Shown: piece after piece, positions 1 to 12,300 of the stretch
Numbering within the stretch: the stretch's first letter is position 1
How the letters are laid out: each line of letters begins with the position of its first letter
DNA from: Tigriopus japonicus
Lineage: Eukaryota; Arthropoda; Copepoda; Harpacticoida; Harpacticidae
Assembly (NCBI GenBank): GCA_010645155.1
Contig: CM021312.1
Location: 5,863,976 to 5,927,975 of the forward strand
Reading direction: 5' to 3'
Length of the DNA: 64,000 bases
Position numbers and translations under genes: made by a program
The notes under the pieces: model-generated
What the model was told of the DNA's origin: nothing
What the model saw: only the letters and a program-made list of their open reading frames with translations
Database searches by the model: none

Positions 1-131
1 CTTACTTCTCCCACTTACTTCTCCCACTTTCTTCTCCCACTTACTTCTCCCGCTTACTTCTCCCACTTACTTCTCCCACTTACTTTTCCCACTTACTTCT
101 CCCACTTACTTCTCTCGCTTACTTCTCCCCA
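1..131. repeat. 13-bp minisatellite at the window edge
   Basis: About ten head-to-tail copies of the 13-base unit CTTACTTCTCCCA with few substitutions. The array runs off the left edge, so its true length is unknown. It is pyrimidine-rich on the + strand. Confidence 0.95.
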
Positions 132-286
132 CCCAAAACCCCCTGTTCCCACATGGGCCCCGTAAAGCTTGTTGTCACTAATATTTTCCCGGTAGAAAAT
201 GCTACATTCTCCCAGGGGAGGGTAAGAATCCAGAACCAAAAGAAAGTACTGCTTATACCAGGGGGTTCCACTTTCCGTAACGGAAA

Positions 287-514
287 AACAATTACCACAA
301 AAGGGCCAGTTCATTCATTCTCGGTAGGATTTGCACTGAACTTTGAGTGAGCATAACTTTTGTCTCCGACGTTCGATTGAGCTGAAAATTCAAATACGTA
401 TTCTTGTCAACATATGCAAGGTCGCATTTGCAGAAGAATGTAATTGAATTGTTCTTACTGGAAATCATTATTCTCATTGCTAGCCTCCCACTCCATGATT
501 CCAGTGCTTCTTGA
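287..514 (+). mobile_element. Half copy of foldback (MULE-like) element
   Basis: Matches the right half of the foldback family seen at 6992-7457, 20545-21466 and 44431-44885. It shares the core ACCACAAAAGGGC, the block AGTTCATTCATTCTCGGTAG and the outer end CCAGTGCTTCTTG. The left half is missing. Confidence 0.8.
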
Positions 515-1689
515 CCAAGGATATCGAAAAATACTGTATTGTGGTCGAAGTTTTGTTATGACTAGTCTTCAATAAGTGATATTCGTTGTCTGAATCTTAG
601 TAATCAAATTTCAACTTCAAAACTCACCAATAACTAAAACTTCTGAAATTCAAAGTATTTGTCTTTTCTCTCCTCTTAACGAAAATTACCTCTTTCTATC
701 TTTAAGCTCTGGTTTGTTCACCCTCAAAAAAAGGAGGAAGCTGCTTTGCTGCCTTCAAACTGTTTCCAAAATAACCGAAAGCAGTCCTTCTAGGTTTTTT
801 TGGCCCTTCGGCCCAAATAAGGCTGAATTGGCAGCGTGCCATGGTGACTGACCAAGAGTAGTCATAACAAAAAGCCGCATAATTTGTCAATATCTTCAGG
901 GGTTCTTGAATACACTGGCATTTAAAACTGAAATTGAAAGTCTTTAAACACTTTCATAGAGCAAATCTAACTAGTTACACCTCAAAGAATATCTAAGAAC
1001 AGACAAAACATGAAATACCAATTTCTTTAATTATTTAAGATTCTGATAGGTTGTATCGCAGAGTGTTCAAAACCATCATGTTCCTCATTTCTGAAAAAAA
1101 GTTGTTGGTACAATTGGACAACTCCTAATGGTCGAGAAATGGTTGTAATCAAACGCTATTGATTGAATGATTTCACTCTATGGGTGGGTTGATTTTGCGT
1201 TAGCTGATTGAGCGACAGTACCATAACAGCGAAACAGATTTTGGACAGCTTGCAAAAACTAAGGGTTCTTGCTTCTTGATTTCATCAAGCTCGTTTCATC
1301 CTACGATAAAGACAAGCTCCAACGCATTTATGTGCGGCCAGCCTGTCGAAATCTAAACAAAAATACTGTTCACAGTTTACTGCTGATTACCCCAAAAATA
1401 CTTTTTAGTTGGCTTTTTTCGACATAATAGTGGAAAAATGTTGAAACTGTCGTAAAAATAAATAATACTTGGTTGAGATGAGTAAAGGGCTGTTTGTGGC
1501 CAAACAGTATTTTGGTTCATTTTTTGAGCACTTGGTGCCCATTTTAGAGGATTTTTTTGTGAAGTAATGACTGTCTTGAAAAACAGCTTGGCCAGAATCC
1601 ATATACAAACGTAGGGAAGCTCAAATTTCCAAAAGGTTAGAAAAATTTTAAGTTTGATTCCTAAATATCATGAGTATAGAAAAGGAGAA

Positions 1690-1973
1690 ATAAGCCGAAA
1701 AGGGAAAGAAGCCGAAAGAGGGCTTTACCGAAACCAAAAGGAGCGAAAGATATAACAACAAAATTCGCTTCAATATTTCAAATTGCTCGTGTTTGATGGT
1801 GGGTAATCACAAATTTAAAAAATCTGAATATATCAGTTTGAGGTATTTGGACCAAAAGGATCTTCAACTTCGTTGTCAAACTCCATTCGTCATAGTGCGT
1901 GTCTGCTTTCGGTTTCGATGGGCATAACCGAAACCTAAATTTTGGCCTTTTCGGCGCTTTCGGTCCATCACTA
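1690..1973. mobile_element. hAT-like MITE, copy A (left end lost)
   Basis: Same family as the complete 323-bp copy at 11559-11881. It has the TTTCGG-rich arms, the AAACTC...CATTCGTC-type interior and the right terminus CGGTCCATCACTA. No left terminus or target duplication is visible, so this is a truncated or decayed copy. Confidence 0.75.
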
Positions 1974-2393
1974 ATTCTATTTGTGCTGTGACCTCCCAAT
2001 CTGTTGAATTGCAGAATCACAATCAGCTAGCTGTTCCTTAAAGGACCGTAAAATCAAATCAAGCAACCCTGAAAGCAAAAAAGGGCGAAAGAATGATTCT
2101 ATGTCCACTACTTTTCTGTGATCCTTCGACTTCGTTTTTAGTTGCTCTAGTTTTCCCTACAATATGAACAATAAACCAAAGGATTTCTCCTCTTCTTTTT
2201 AGTTCAGACCTCTAATATCATTCTATTCATAAGGTCATATCTCTTCCCTCATATCTTGGGAAACAATAGCTTTGTAGGATTGCAAATTTTGCTATTGCCA
2301 AATTCTAATTTTCTGAGTGTTTGGAGTTAGGGGTACAATTCTTTCGTATGGTTTTGGACGAAATTGCACCAAATCAAGCAATTTTCATTACAG

Positions 2394-5300
2394 AATGAAC
2401 AATGTGTCACACAAAGCGATCAAACGATGAGAGGGACTTGCTTTAGCCAAGCCAATTGTCAACAAAGAGGTGGAATCGCCGATGGGAATTGTGCCTCCGG
2501 TGAGTAGTGATAGTAAATGGGCGTATTTTGACCAAAAACAATGTTCCTGCTAAATTTGAGTTTCTTAATGTCTAAATGTGGAGAAAAATATGATCAGGCG
2601 TTACTACCCTTGCGTCTAAGAGAACTGATACTGAAGATATATATATATATATCTTTAAAACGATATCATCATCTAGAGCTCACACATGTAAGCTCACATG
2701 ATTTAATCTGAATTAATCTTTATCAAAATAAAAGTATTAATCTAGTGCCTTGTTGAAAGTTGATTACGTTTAGTTGCACCAATGAGACATTTCAACAAAT
2801 CATGCACATGTTTTGAGACGACCAATTAATGACAGGGGTCTTACCGGTGGGCCACAGACCACATCTGGGCCCATGGGGGATCGTTAGTGGGCCCACGGGC
2901 AATGAGGAGAGTCCTAAATTATGAGCCCAAGAGACATCCATAGTACTGCATTTGTTGGCCCAGAGGTCTCTGATCATTAATTTGTGGGCCCATGAACCTA
3001 CCACCATCTCTAGGGTGGATCCCGACTTCACCAGACCTAATTTGGTGGGCCTTGATACAAAAACGGTTGCCAACCCCTGATTTAACACGGTGGTTAAAAT
3101 TTCTGTTTAAGTGTTTGCTCAAATGCCAAGACTTCTAATTACGATTTTTGATGAAACAGTGTCATAATAAAGATATCTTGTAAATACATACATATAAAAA
3201 GTAGCTCAAATAACTATATTAATTTACTTAAAACCATTAAAACCAATATACTTTCCCAAACCATAAAAATAGATATTGAGAGGGCCCTTAGTTATGAGTT
3301 GATACGAAATTTGATCAGTATCTATTGAGCAGATGAATAACTATCAATACTTGAAGACTTTAAAATGCATCGAATTATGCCATGAAATGCTCCGGCTGTA
3401 TGTTGCAGCAATTGCCAAGAAAAATAATTTACACTTTCGTTGTCACAAAAATAAATGATAATTTTTCGTTTCTCTATGACTCTGTCTTGATTGTAAGATT
3501 GATATATAATATAACTTAAAACTGACTTAAAGTGTTCACTTTTTAATGAGATTTTCGTAAATCATCTTTGATAAGGTAGAATTAAAAAAATTTAAAAGTT
3601 ATTGGTGATCTCCGCATACTTGAAATATAAACTTTTAGTACAACGTAACTTTGGGTTCAAAAAGTGCAATATTTGCAACAAACAATTTGCATTGGAATTT
3701 TGCGAAAAATTGACCTTACGTCTTACAATGTTTGATAAAAGTACCAAAAAAAAAAAGAATCCAAAAATATACCTTATAAGTATCAACTCATAATTAAGGA
3801 CCCTCTCAATATCTATTATTATGGTTTGGGAAAATATATTGATTTTAATGGTTTTAAGTAAATTAATATAGTTATTTGAGCTACTTTTAATATGTATGTA
3901 TTCACAAGATATCTTCATTATGACACTGTGACATAAAAAATCGTAATTAGAAGTCTTGGCATTTGGGCAAACACTTTCAAAGAGCACAGCTTACCCCCGT
4001 GTTAATGCATCCGAACTCTCGAGAAGGGCAAGATTTTCTATCCTCACAATTTCGTGTTTCCCATATTCCAAAGATTCACACAATTCAAATTGAATATTCC
4101 TTATCTTTTTTTGAAAGTGGAATGCAATCTTTCTGTTCATTTCAGGTTTTGGTATTTGTTGTATGTTTTCTATTCGAACTTGTGGAGGAACAGTTGTTCA
4201 GGTGAGAGAATAGCGTCATCGACATTTATGGATGCTCACAGACTTCCATTGGAAGGTTATTTTTGTAATTTCTGAAGAAAGGAGCAGTTTTAGTATATTT
4301 AAAAAGATATACTCGGACGATTTGAGTCTAACCAAGGCAAAGACGTTATCGAAATGACGGACATGCCAAGAACAAAGCAAAATAGGAGGAAATTCTGAAA
4401 CACGTGTCAATGGAAATGTATAGCAGAAAGGACTTCTCTATTTTGGCATCTTGTTTGTCTTAGAGCAAGGAGGAAAATGTCCTTTGTGCATGGGAACAAC
4501 CATATTGATTTTGTTGCTTGCATTGGTCGTTGGGTCACTGCTTGTTGGTCAAAGAGACGACCAACAAGCAAAATAATTGAATATGCCGCTTTACCGATTA
4601 TTGTCAAGTGGTACCGTCAAACATTTCAAGGTGGCTGAAATATTGTTGCATTTGCATACTAAATTCAGTATTCCAAAAACACGACATAATGCACAATTCA
4701 TCAAGGGTGTTATGGCTTCATCATTATTTTAATCATGATTATGATGTACTAAAAACGCACCTTTAATTTTCAGAACTGCACATATATTCAGGTATGCAAT
4801 AAAGTTATACATTCAGGTAAGCAATAACGTTATACATGCAGGTAAGCAATAACGTTGGATACTGTGTTCAATTCAACCAGTAAGGAGTGTTGTGATTAAT
4901 GAATCTAGAGCTAGGGAAACAGTTCTTTTTGGGAGTCGAGCAAAGTTTCCAGACGTTTCAAAGTTTAGGGTCAGCTTATTGCTCATGTGCACAAAAAGAG
5001 AAGGAGCTGCTTTCAACCCTCTAGATTTTCTGCTCGACGGCAAAACAACCTTTTTCTCTTAACTCTGAATTTTATGCACAGAACATGGGATTTCCAGCAA
5101 CAACTACCAATATCAGCCAAACATGCAACTTCATTTTTAACCGGATTGATCCTGGTAAGAACAATTTTCAATTAGTTTATCTACTAAAGCAAATTATACA
5201 AATTCATTTTTTCCAGACATTTGCCAAGTGAGGTATGTCCAAGTATTTGCCAAAAAATCACTTTTTACAGAGATGGTCCAATTCTTTTTCTCTTATATGG

Positions 5301-8300
5301 GTTGATGTCTCAGTTTTGAAGAACTGCTTTTCCATTTTTAAAACAATCAAATGTCTGAGTCAAAATTTATGAGAGAAGAGAGAAAAAACGAAATTAATTA
5401 CCAAAAATACACAACGAGGGCCGGCTCATTCATTCTTTGTAGGATGGTGCACCGGGGATTAAGAGTTCATTAATTTTAAACTTAATCTTCAATTTGAGCT
5501 GATAAAAAAAGTAATTAAGCCAACACTAGCATGAATAAAGCTCATTATTTTCAAAAGTACGACTCTGTACCCTAGTACGAGCATTTCACATTTCTGTTTT
5601 TCTGTCTTCATTTAGCCATTCACGGAAAGTGATCGGAATTGATAATGATTCAACTGTTTACTTATTTATAAAACCCAGTTGAGAGCCTTTGTCAACTTTT
5701 TCCCCAGATTGGATTTCGACACGACCGTTTTGAGAACTGATCCTAATTTGCCAGGTTTGTTAATCAAGGCCAAAAATCGAAAATTTGGCTTTCTAATTTA
5801 CTAACACCTAATGCAATTTATTGTAGGCATGTGCGGAGGTGCGGGAGATTCTTTGCAAGTTGGGAGCCCATTGTCTGGATTACGTTTTGCATTTCCACCC
5901 ACTGTTTGCGGAACACTCAGCGGTCAACATAGTAAGACAGAGAGAGATTTTATCTTTCTTTTACGTATTCATATTATTTATTTTTCATGGAAATAATCAG
6001 AATTTGACTTTTAGTGTATATTGAAAGCTCCAGGATGGGAAGCAATGCAGGAACATTGACCATTCAAACGGGAACTACTCCAGGAGAGCGCAGATATAAG
6101 ATTAAGGTCACATATGTTGATTGCCAAAGCAGACTCAGGTAAATACTGTAAAATGTGTTGTCATGCAGATATTTGTGATAACCGAGTTGTCCTCGTGTTC
6201 CATGCATCATTAGCTGAGTTTGTATACCCTTTTTTGTTATCACACGCCGTGGACTTCATTTGCAAACCCAAAAATACTTAAGATAGGACAAAAAATCCCA
6301 TAACAAATGTCTTGATAAAGTTTGTGCCGTGGTTAATAAGCTGAGTTTTCTTTAAACAATTTCTTGTCAGCTCACGAGCTTTTGTGTTAGCAAATGAAGC
6401 CAACGGCGTGTCGTAACGTAAAATTTATGGAACAACTGAAGTTGTCACAGGGTACAAAAACTCGGCAATTGCAAGGTATACGTGCGAGTGCAATTCGGCA
6501 ATCACTTTACGTCTTAACTCTTGGATCTTCATTTTTTCGTTTCTCAAAAGTGTGCTTGACCTGAGATTTGTTCACATGACTTGGAAAATGCAAGAAAAAC
6601 GGGATACTTGAATTGAACCTTGTTGCCGCTATACGTATTTTAAGTTTTTTTGCCAAAACTTCTGCCCGATTCTAGATTTATTAGGTGGCCTTAAGTTATT
6701 GGAAGTTGTATTTCATATTTTTATCAAATGAAATACACCGCATGAGGTTACCAGTGTCTTGAAACAGTTTCAATACTTATTTAAAGTATGTACGTACCTT
6801 CCTCAAACCTTCTTACATTCTTCATTTATGGGCTCTTATTAGGGCCCCGTCGGGTTGTGCTCAATTTTTTACGGGAGCATCGGGGACAATTACGAGCTAC
6901 AATTTCCAAGGCAATCAGTTGCTTCGAAATCAAGATTACAGTAACTGCATACGCCAAGAAGAAGGTAAGTGGCACATTCATCAAATAATTCAAGAACCAC
7001 TGAACTTCTTTGGACTGGGAGGCTAACGAAAACAATTATGATTTCCAGAAGGATCGAATCAATTACGGTCTTTTGCAAATGAGACCTTGCCTAGGTTGAC
7101 TAGAATAAGTATTTCAATTTTCAGCTCAATCGAACGCCGGAGTGAAAAGTTAAATCTCCTCAAACCTATGTACTAAAGAGAGAATAGAATGAATGAAATC
7201 GCCCTTTTGTGGTAAAGCAATTACCAGCAAAGAGCTTGTTCAATTATTCTCGGTAGGATTTGCACTGAACTTTAAGAGAGCATAATTTTGACTGCATTGT
7301 TCGATTGAGTTGAAAATTGAAATACGTAATCTAGTCAACATAGAAGTGTTCTCAATACAAGGAAGGTCTCGTTTGCAAAAGAACAAAATTATATCAATTT
7401 TATTGAAAATCAAAATTCCCATCGTTAGCCTCCAACTCTAGAAATTCAGTGCTTTTTGAATAACTGTCTAAATCATCCCCGGTAACACTTAAACTTAAAG
7501 AGAATATTTTCAAATGAAGAGGTTGCGTGGGATTAGATTCTCCGGAACAGTGGAATATGTGCTAGTTTGACGGAGGCTTTTGCTTGTATCAAAATTAAAA
7601 TTGCGTACTCGAAAGGCGAACATTAGGCCGCATGTTAACGCATATTACAGTAAAAATAGATCACAACAAAAGCAAGTCAGACAAACATGCATCAAGTCAT
7701 AGATTTCCACTTTCATGGATGTCTTATGAGTGACCGATTGCTTGCTTGGTGCAATTGGTTGCACCAGTTCAATGAAATCTCCTGGGAATTGATCACAAAA
7801 CGGTTTCGTGGACTGTTTTGCGGTCGGTCGTATGATTTCAAGTGAAAACATCCAATTCATGATGAAAATACTTTTGAGAAAACCTCCAAAGAGGTTTGAC
7901 AATAAAGTCAAACGATTTTTTTATTCTCTGACTTCTAAGTTTTCTAAAAAGTTGTTCGTGCAAGCTATCGTTCCTTTTTATCGAAAAAGAACGAATTACT
8001 GAACTTTCATTACTTGCAATTTCGTTGCAACTGCTGTGGAAATAGGCAAAGACATCTTGACATTTTTTGGACCCACGATTCAATAGGGAACACCTTTAGT
8101 ATATATGTTTAGGTCTAGTGGAAAAACTTATTTACCCAACAACCTATTAAGAATATTTTTTCGTTGAATTATCTTAACTGAAATTGATTACACTTTTCAA
8201 ATAATCGACCCAACACTGACGTTTATAATCGACCCTGAATGAGCATGACAAAAACAAAATCCTCCAATGTTTTTAGGTTTCTGCCAATTTGAGTTGTTTG

Positions 8301-8764
8301 AGACACCCGGTGTAGCAAATGCCTTTTCTGTTTCAACCAACGCCAACAACCTTGCTCAAGTAAACCTCATGCTACTTCATTCTGTTCGTCGTATTGAATA
8401 GATATCGACCTCAATGCTTACCGATTATCTTAGGTGGGTCAGTGTAAGAATCGAAATTTCGTGACGGTGCCAAGTATGGTCCTTCAACCGGGTGGATCCC
8501 CAGCATTTTCGGATTATCGATGTGGACAGACTTTCAGCGGCCAAAGTGGAGACACGACACCAGGATCAATTTTGTGTAGGACATAATAATCACCGTTATT
8601 AATTTTTATTGACAGGATATGTGACAATCTCATCGTCGTTTTCAGCTACCAGGAGCACCCCATTCCAAATCCAAGTGCACACATTGAAGGCCGACTTGGC
8701 CCCTGGTGTCATATTTGGTGGGCTTAAAGGCTTTTCTTTGAACTACAACCAAATTCCTTGCTAA
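2394..8764 (+). CDS. Arthropod CUB-like secreted protein, CUB-1 (5' incomplete)
   Basis: Twelve exons: 2394-2499, 4146-4201, 4774-4791, 5082-5154, 5217-5232, 5708-5754, 5827-5931, 6015-6138, 6843-6964, 8277-8359, 8434-8575, 8646-8764. Together they encode about 336 residues ending NYNQIPC-stop. They match CUB-2 exons 3-14 in order, phase and length; only exon 13 differs (142 against 151 bases). Motifs seen: NEQCVTQSD, GTCFS, GFGICCMF, CGGTVVQNCTY, SGQH, IESSRMG, SGCAQFFTGASGTITSYNF and CIRQEEGFCQF. This cysteine-rich layout is the arthropod CUB-like family, usually secreted; molecular function is unknown. The signal-peptide and VVRF exons are not found within the window, so they lie further left or are lost. 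The frame is otherwise open, which argues against simple decay. Introns carry a hAT MITE, a long inverted repeat and a foldback element. Confidence 0.85.
2833..3079. mobile_element. hAT-like MITE in CUB-1 intron
   Basis: Ends CAGGGGTC at the left and GGTTGCCAACCCCTG at the right, so the termini are inverted as CAGGGGT. The interior is a GC-rich series of GTGGGCC/GGCCCA blocks unlike the AT-rich surroundings. Flanking 8-mers are not clearly duplicated, so the class rests on the ends only. Confidence 0.6.
3112..3973. mobile_element. Element with about 194-bp terminal inverted repeats
   Basis: Arms at 3112-3305 and 3780-3973 are inverted copies over about 194 bases with scattered mismatches; the outer ends are TGTTTGCTCAAATGCC and GGCATTTGGGCAAACA. 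The loop is about 470 bases and encodes nothing I recognise. It lies inside the first CUB-1 intron shown here. No clear target duplication is visible, so the class is undetermined. Confidence 0.85.
4780..4858 (+). repeat. Tandem triplication across a splice donor
   Basis: A unit of about 27-28 bases, containing ACATTCAGGTAAGCAATAACG, occurs three times in a row beginning at the donor of the 18-base CUB-1 exon (4774-4791). The copies read CAG|GTATGC, CAG|GTAAGC and CAG|GTAAGC. The two downstream donors match the consensus better than the one needed to give the CUB-2 exon length. Confidence 0.8.
6992..7457. mobile_element. Foldback (MULE-like) element in CUB-1 intron
   Basis: A palindromic element whose left and right halves are inverted copies around a centre near 7220. 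Termini are AAGAACCACTGAA and TTCAGTGCTTTTT. It begins 27 bases after the donor of CUB-1 exon 11. Same family as 20545-21466 and 44431-44885. Confidence 0.8.
8041..8160 (+). repeat. Dispersed repeat shared with 31510-31640
   Basis: The blocks GTTTAGGTCTAGTGGAAAAA and ACCTATTAA recur with substitutions at 31510-31640. Both copies lie within or after a CUB-like gene. Boundaries and class are unclear. Confidence 0.5.
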
Positions 8765-8949
8765 TTTGACAAAGGATTTTTTGTGCTTGAAAATGGCATG
8801 GTGGCCTTGCTGATTGATTTACTTTTGGCAATGAATAGAATAAGGCAATTAGTGTACTTTCTGTTAACCGTAAAAAGTTATTCCTTCAATGAAGGTAACA
8901 AGCAAAATGGACGTGGAAAATTATGTGTTTAATAAGTAATTCTCATTTC

Positions 8950-8955
8950 AATAAA
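8950..8955 (+). terminator. Poly(A) signal of CUB-1
   Basis: AATAAA, 186 bases after the CUB-1 stop codon. Confidence 0.6.
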
Positions 8956-9285
8956 AAGTTTGTCTCGATTGTTCTAGGTGTTTTCTCATTTTATTGCGTT
9001 ATTCAAATATTGTGCTTGGCCTTATTCAGTCGTGTCTCGGGAGCGAACCTTGTTCCATCTGGTAGGAATTATACTAATTATACTAGTATATTCAAACTGT
9101 AATTGCTCAAGGATTTTTTGATGAGACCAAAATTGAAAGGTAGGTTTCTGCATAGTTAAAAGTGTGTGCGTCTTAAACCTAACGTAGAATTTAAAGTGGT
9201 TGCAGTAGTGGCCAAATTGCGTAAGTAACAAAGTGACTGAAATAAAAAGAAAAGAAAAGGCAAAAGGCGGAGAATTTTTTTCACA

Positions 9286-9291
9286 TTTATT
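9286..9291 (-). terminator. Poly(A) signal of CUB-3
   Basis: TTTATT on the + strand, AATAAA on the transcribed strand, about 100 bases beyond the CUB-3 stop. Confidence 0.5.
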
Positions 9292-9392
9292 AACAACGTT
9301 ATTTTCATGGACATTAATGTTGTACGCGTAAGGTTATAATAAAAATGGTTTGTTTTTTGTCTAATGAATTATGAAAGGTTTGGTGCGGGTTA

Positions 9393-12300
9393 TTAGCAAT
9401 CTTGAAGGGCCCAATTCAGATGAAAGCCCGTGATTCCGCCAGGCACACCAGATTGCTCATTCTTTTGTGCCATGTTTACTGCAGCTAGAGCCAATTCGTT
9501 CTCATCCGTTTTGAAAGTGATTTGGAACGGTCTTGAAGCGGCTGTAACAATTACTTAAGAATTAGCCAATGAAAAGGATAGAGATATCATGGATTAATTC
9601 ACTTACAACAAATGGACTCCATATTATCAACTCTATTTTTACGCACACTGTCCAAGTTGAAATAGCGTCCACAAATCCTGGCACTAAAATCTCGGCCGTC
9701 TGGGATCTTTCCAATCATAAACATGGGCTCACCAGCTTTATCAGAATCTCTCAAAGCCCCAGGAATCTATTATAGAAAAAAAGTTGACAAAAATTCAGAG
9801 ATAATTTGTTTAACTTTTTTTTCGTGCTGTATTGGGAGAATAGCAAATGAATGACTGGACTGAATTTTTCCAGCCTTCAGTCTTTTTTGAAACAAAGTGT
9901 GAAAATAATGCAAGTTTCCAATGCCGTGTCTTTGAATTGATTTTTTTCTGAAAAATCGTTATCAAATTCATTTCGTATCTCTTTTAACGAAACAAGACAT
10001 CATTTTTTAATTTGAACACCTAAGACAATCTCCAAGTGAAATTGACAGAACTTGCTTAATTATTTCCTAAAGCAAATGTTTATCATTTTATACAGTGGTG
10101 CGCAGCAAAATATACAGCAAAAGAAACATCTGCGGCCAGCTGAGACCTTCTTCTAAAAGTTCCATTATTACAAAACGAATTTCCTAAACGCCAAGATGTT
10201 TGCCAAAAAGGCCAAAAGTCAAGACGTCTCAGATCTCCGCCGCGTCCAATGGACAAGGTGAACATCGTTGGCGTGTCCTTGGCCATTGTTTACAACGTCA
10301 AGGCACCTATAACCAATGAACCCGATGTGGAGAGGAAGTCTAGATACGATGGAACCAATAATAAGAGCACGGACACCTTTTTGGATCAGCTGTAAGCTGT
10401 AATAACATTTCGTTATGGATATTACGAAATCTCTCTATGCGTTTAAAGTGTCACTTCGAACTTTTCTAAATTTTGTTGCGAACCTCTGTACTTTGCTGAT
10501 TTTTCTAACCTTTGCTTTTTCTGATTCCTTTAGTCAATCAGTAAAGCTAAGGTTATATCTTCTTAGAGAAAAGAATGAAACTTATCACTTTACCGAGAGG
10601 TAATCCGTGGAACAATCTTTATTATTTTCACCGGTAATCTTCGCGGTCGCTGCTTGACTGAAATAAAAGGGATAATTGGAAAATACATTCGGGAAAGATT
10701 TATATCTTTGTTGGGACGTAATTAAGGTTCTAAAATTGCCCATTAAGGAAACAAGTTACTTATTTGGGGAAAAGGCATTAAAATGGAACTTATATAGGCA
10801 TATATCACATGACTTCGATCAGCTAAGGGTAGAAAATTCCCTCTGGAAATGCACGGATATGCTAAACTCTAAGTTACAATTTGGTTCAATGTTCAGTCCT
10901 ATTTTTTGCAATACGTAACACAACGCTTGCTTAATTACTATTAATGCAATCATCCCGAAAGTAAGTTTTACATGTTATTGACACAATTCTGGTCAAGGCA
11001 TTTCAACTCAGCACAGTCAACGGCCTTGTTCTACGGCCAGCGGTATGATTTAAAATGCTCGCTTGAAACAATCTTCAGCATGTACCATTGTAATCAATTG
11101 AGTTTGCCATTGCTTCCAATGTTATGCAAAACTGGATCTTATTTTATTTAGGTGTTTTAAGACTTCCAATTAGAATCGGTAACAAGAAATCGAAACGCAA
11201 CGCTACTTGGGTTTTCTCTCCTTGTGCACCCGGGTTGGTCGGAGGATTAATTTTTCGATTTGCCACTTTACTAAAGCTACTACTTTTTGCTAAATTTTTA
11301 TTCGATTTTCAGTTGAGGTTTTCATGATCAAACACATATATTCACTCCTCAAGTGTATTTCCTTGATTGGATGAAAAATACATTTCCAAGTAAGAAAGAG
11401 AAGGATTTTTTGAGCACTTTGTTGGAAAACTTCTAGCTTCAAAAGTTTAAGATTTCTCTTTGACATTTGCCTTTTAAGTGCTGCTTATAGTTTTTCAGTT
11501 AAAGAATGACAGTGTGAGTATAAAGCTGTTCCAAGTGCAAATCTTTCATACCCAAAATTAGTGATGGACCGCAAGCGCTTTCGGCCGAAATTTCGGTTTC
11601 GGTTTCGGTTATGCCTACCGAAACCTAAAGCAGACATGCTCTATAAAGGATGGAATTTGACAACAAAATCGAAAAAAATGTTCGTCCAAAAACCTCTGAA
11701 ATTTAAGTTTCTCGATTTTTCAAAATTTGCGACTACCCAACATCGAACACATGAAAAATTTAATTTTTAAGGTAGACTTTGCATTTATACAATTTTGTAA
11801 CAAGCTGCTTTCGGTTTCGGTTAAGCCCTCTTTCGGCAGAAACTTCCGGTTTCGGTTATGAGCCCTTTCGGTCCATCACTACCCAAAATACAAAGTTTTA
11901 CTACACTAACAACAATTTCATTTACAACCTTTTATATTTGATAATTTTTAATGTAAAGCCAAGAACTTTGAATGTTTCTAAATGGTCTTAATTGTCCTTA
12001 ATTTGGATTTATTCAACAAATTATATTAATATACTCCAAATGTTCCTCAACTGTGCGCATTTTGCCATTTTCTTGGATTTCATTTATTTTTTGGACTTTT
12101 GGGGCGAAATAAAAAGGTTTAGGCGTTTTTATTTGCATTATTTGTGCAGTCCTTGTGACGAATGATAACAGATTGTTTTTTCCTCGCAAGATTTTCAAAA
12201 GGTCGAAATTAAACAATTGTTTACCTCAATCCAAACGAACCCTAAAGTAAACAAAAGGCTTGTGACTGGCGTTTTTTAAATACTTTAAGTCGTTACAAAA

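Larger units (their letters stand above)
132..2393. other. No gene seen; repeats only
   Basis: I find no spliceable coding exon here. In particular I could not find the signal-peptide exon or the VVRF exon that CUB-1 should have upstream of 2394. The stretch holds a half copy of a foldback element (about 287-514) and a truncated hAT-like repeat (about 1690-1973). Confidence 0.6.
8765..9392. other. Convergent intergenic gap
   Basis: Separates the 3' end of CUB-1 (+) from the 3' end of CUB-3 (-). It holds the poly(A) signals of both genes and no coding exon that I can see. Confidence 0.7.

Noticed and set aside
1..131. CRISPR-like array
   Set aside because: A plain 13-bp tandem repeat without spacers, in an animal genome.
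2640..2656. (TA)n run as a promoter TATA cluster
   Set aside because: A simple dinucleotide repeat inside a CUB-1 intron with no gene start nearby.
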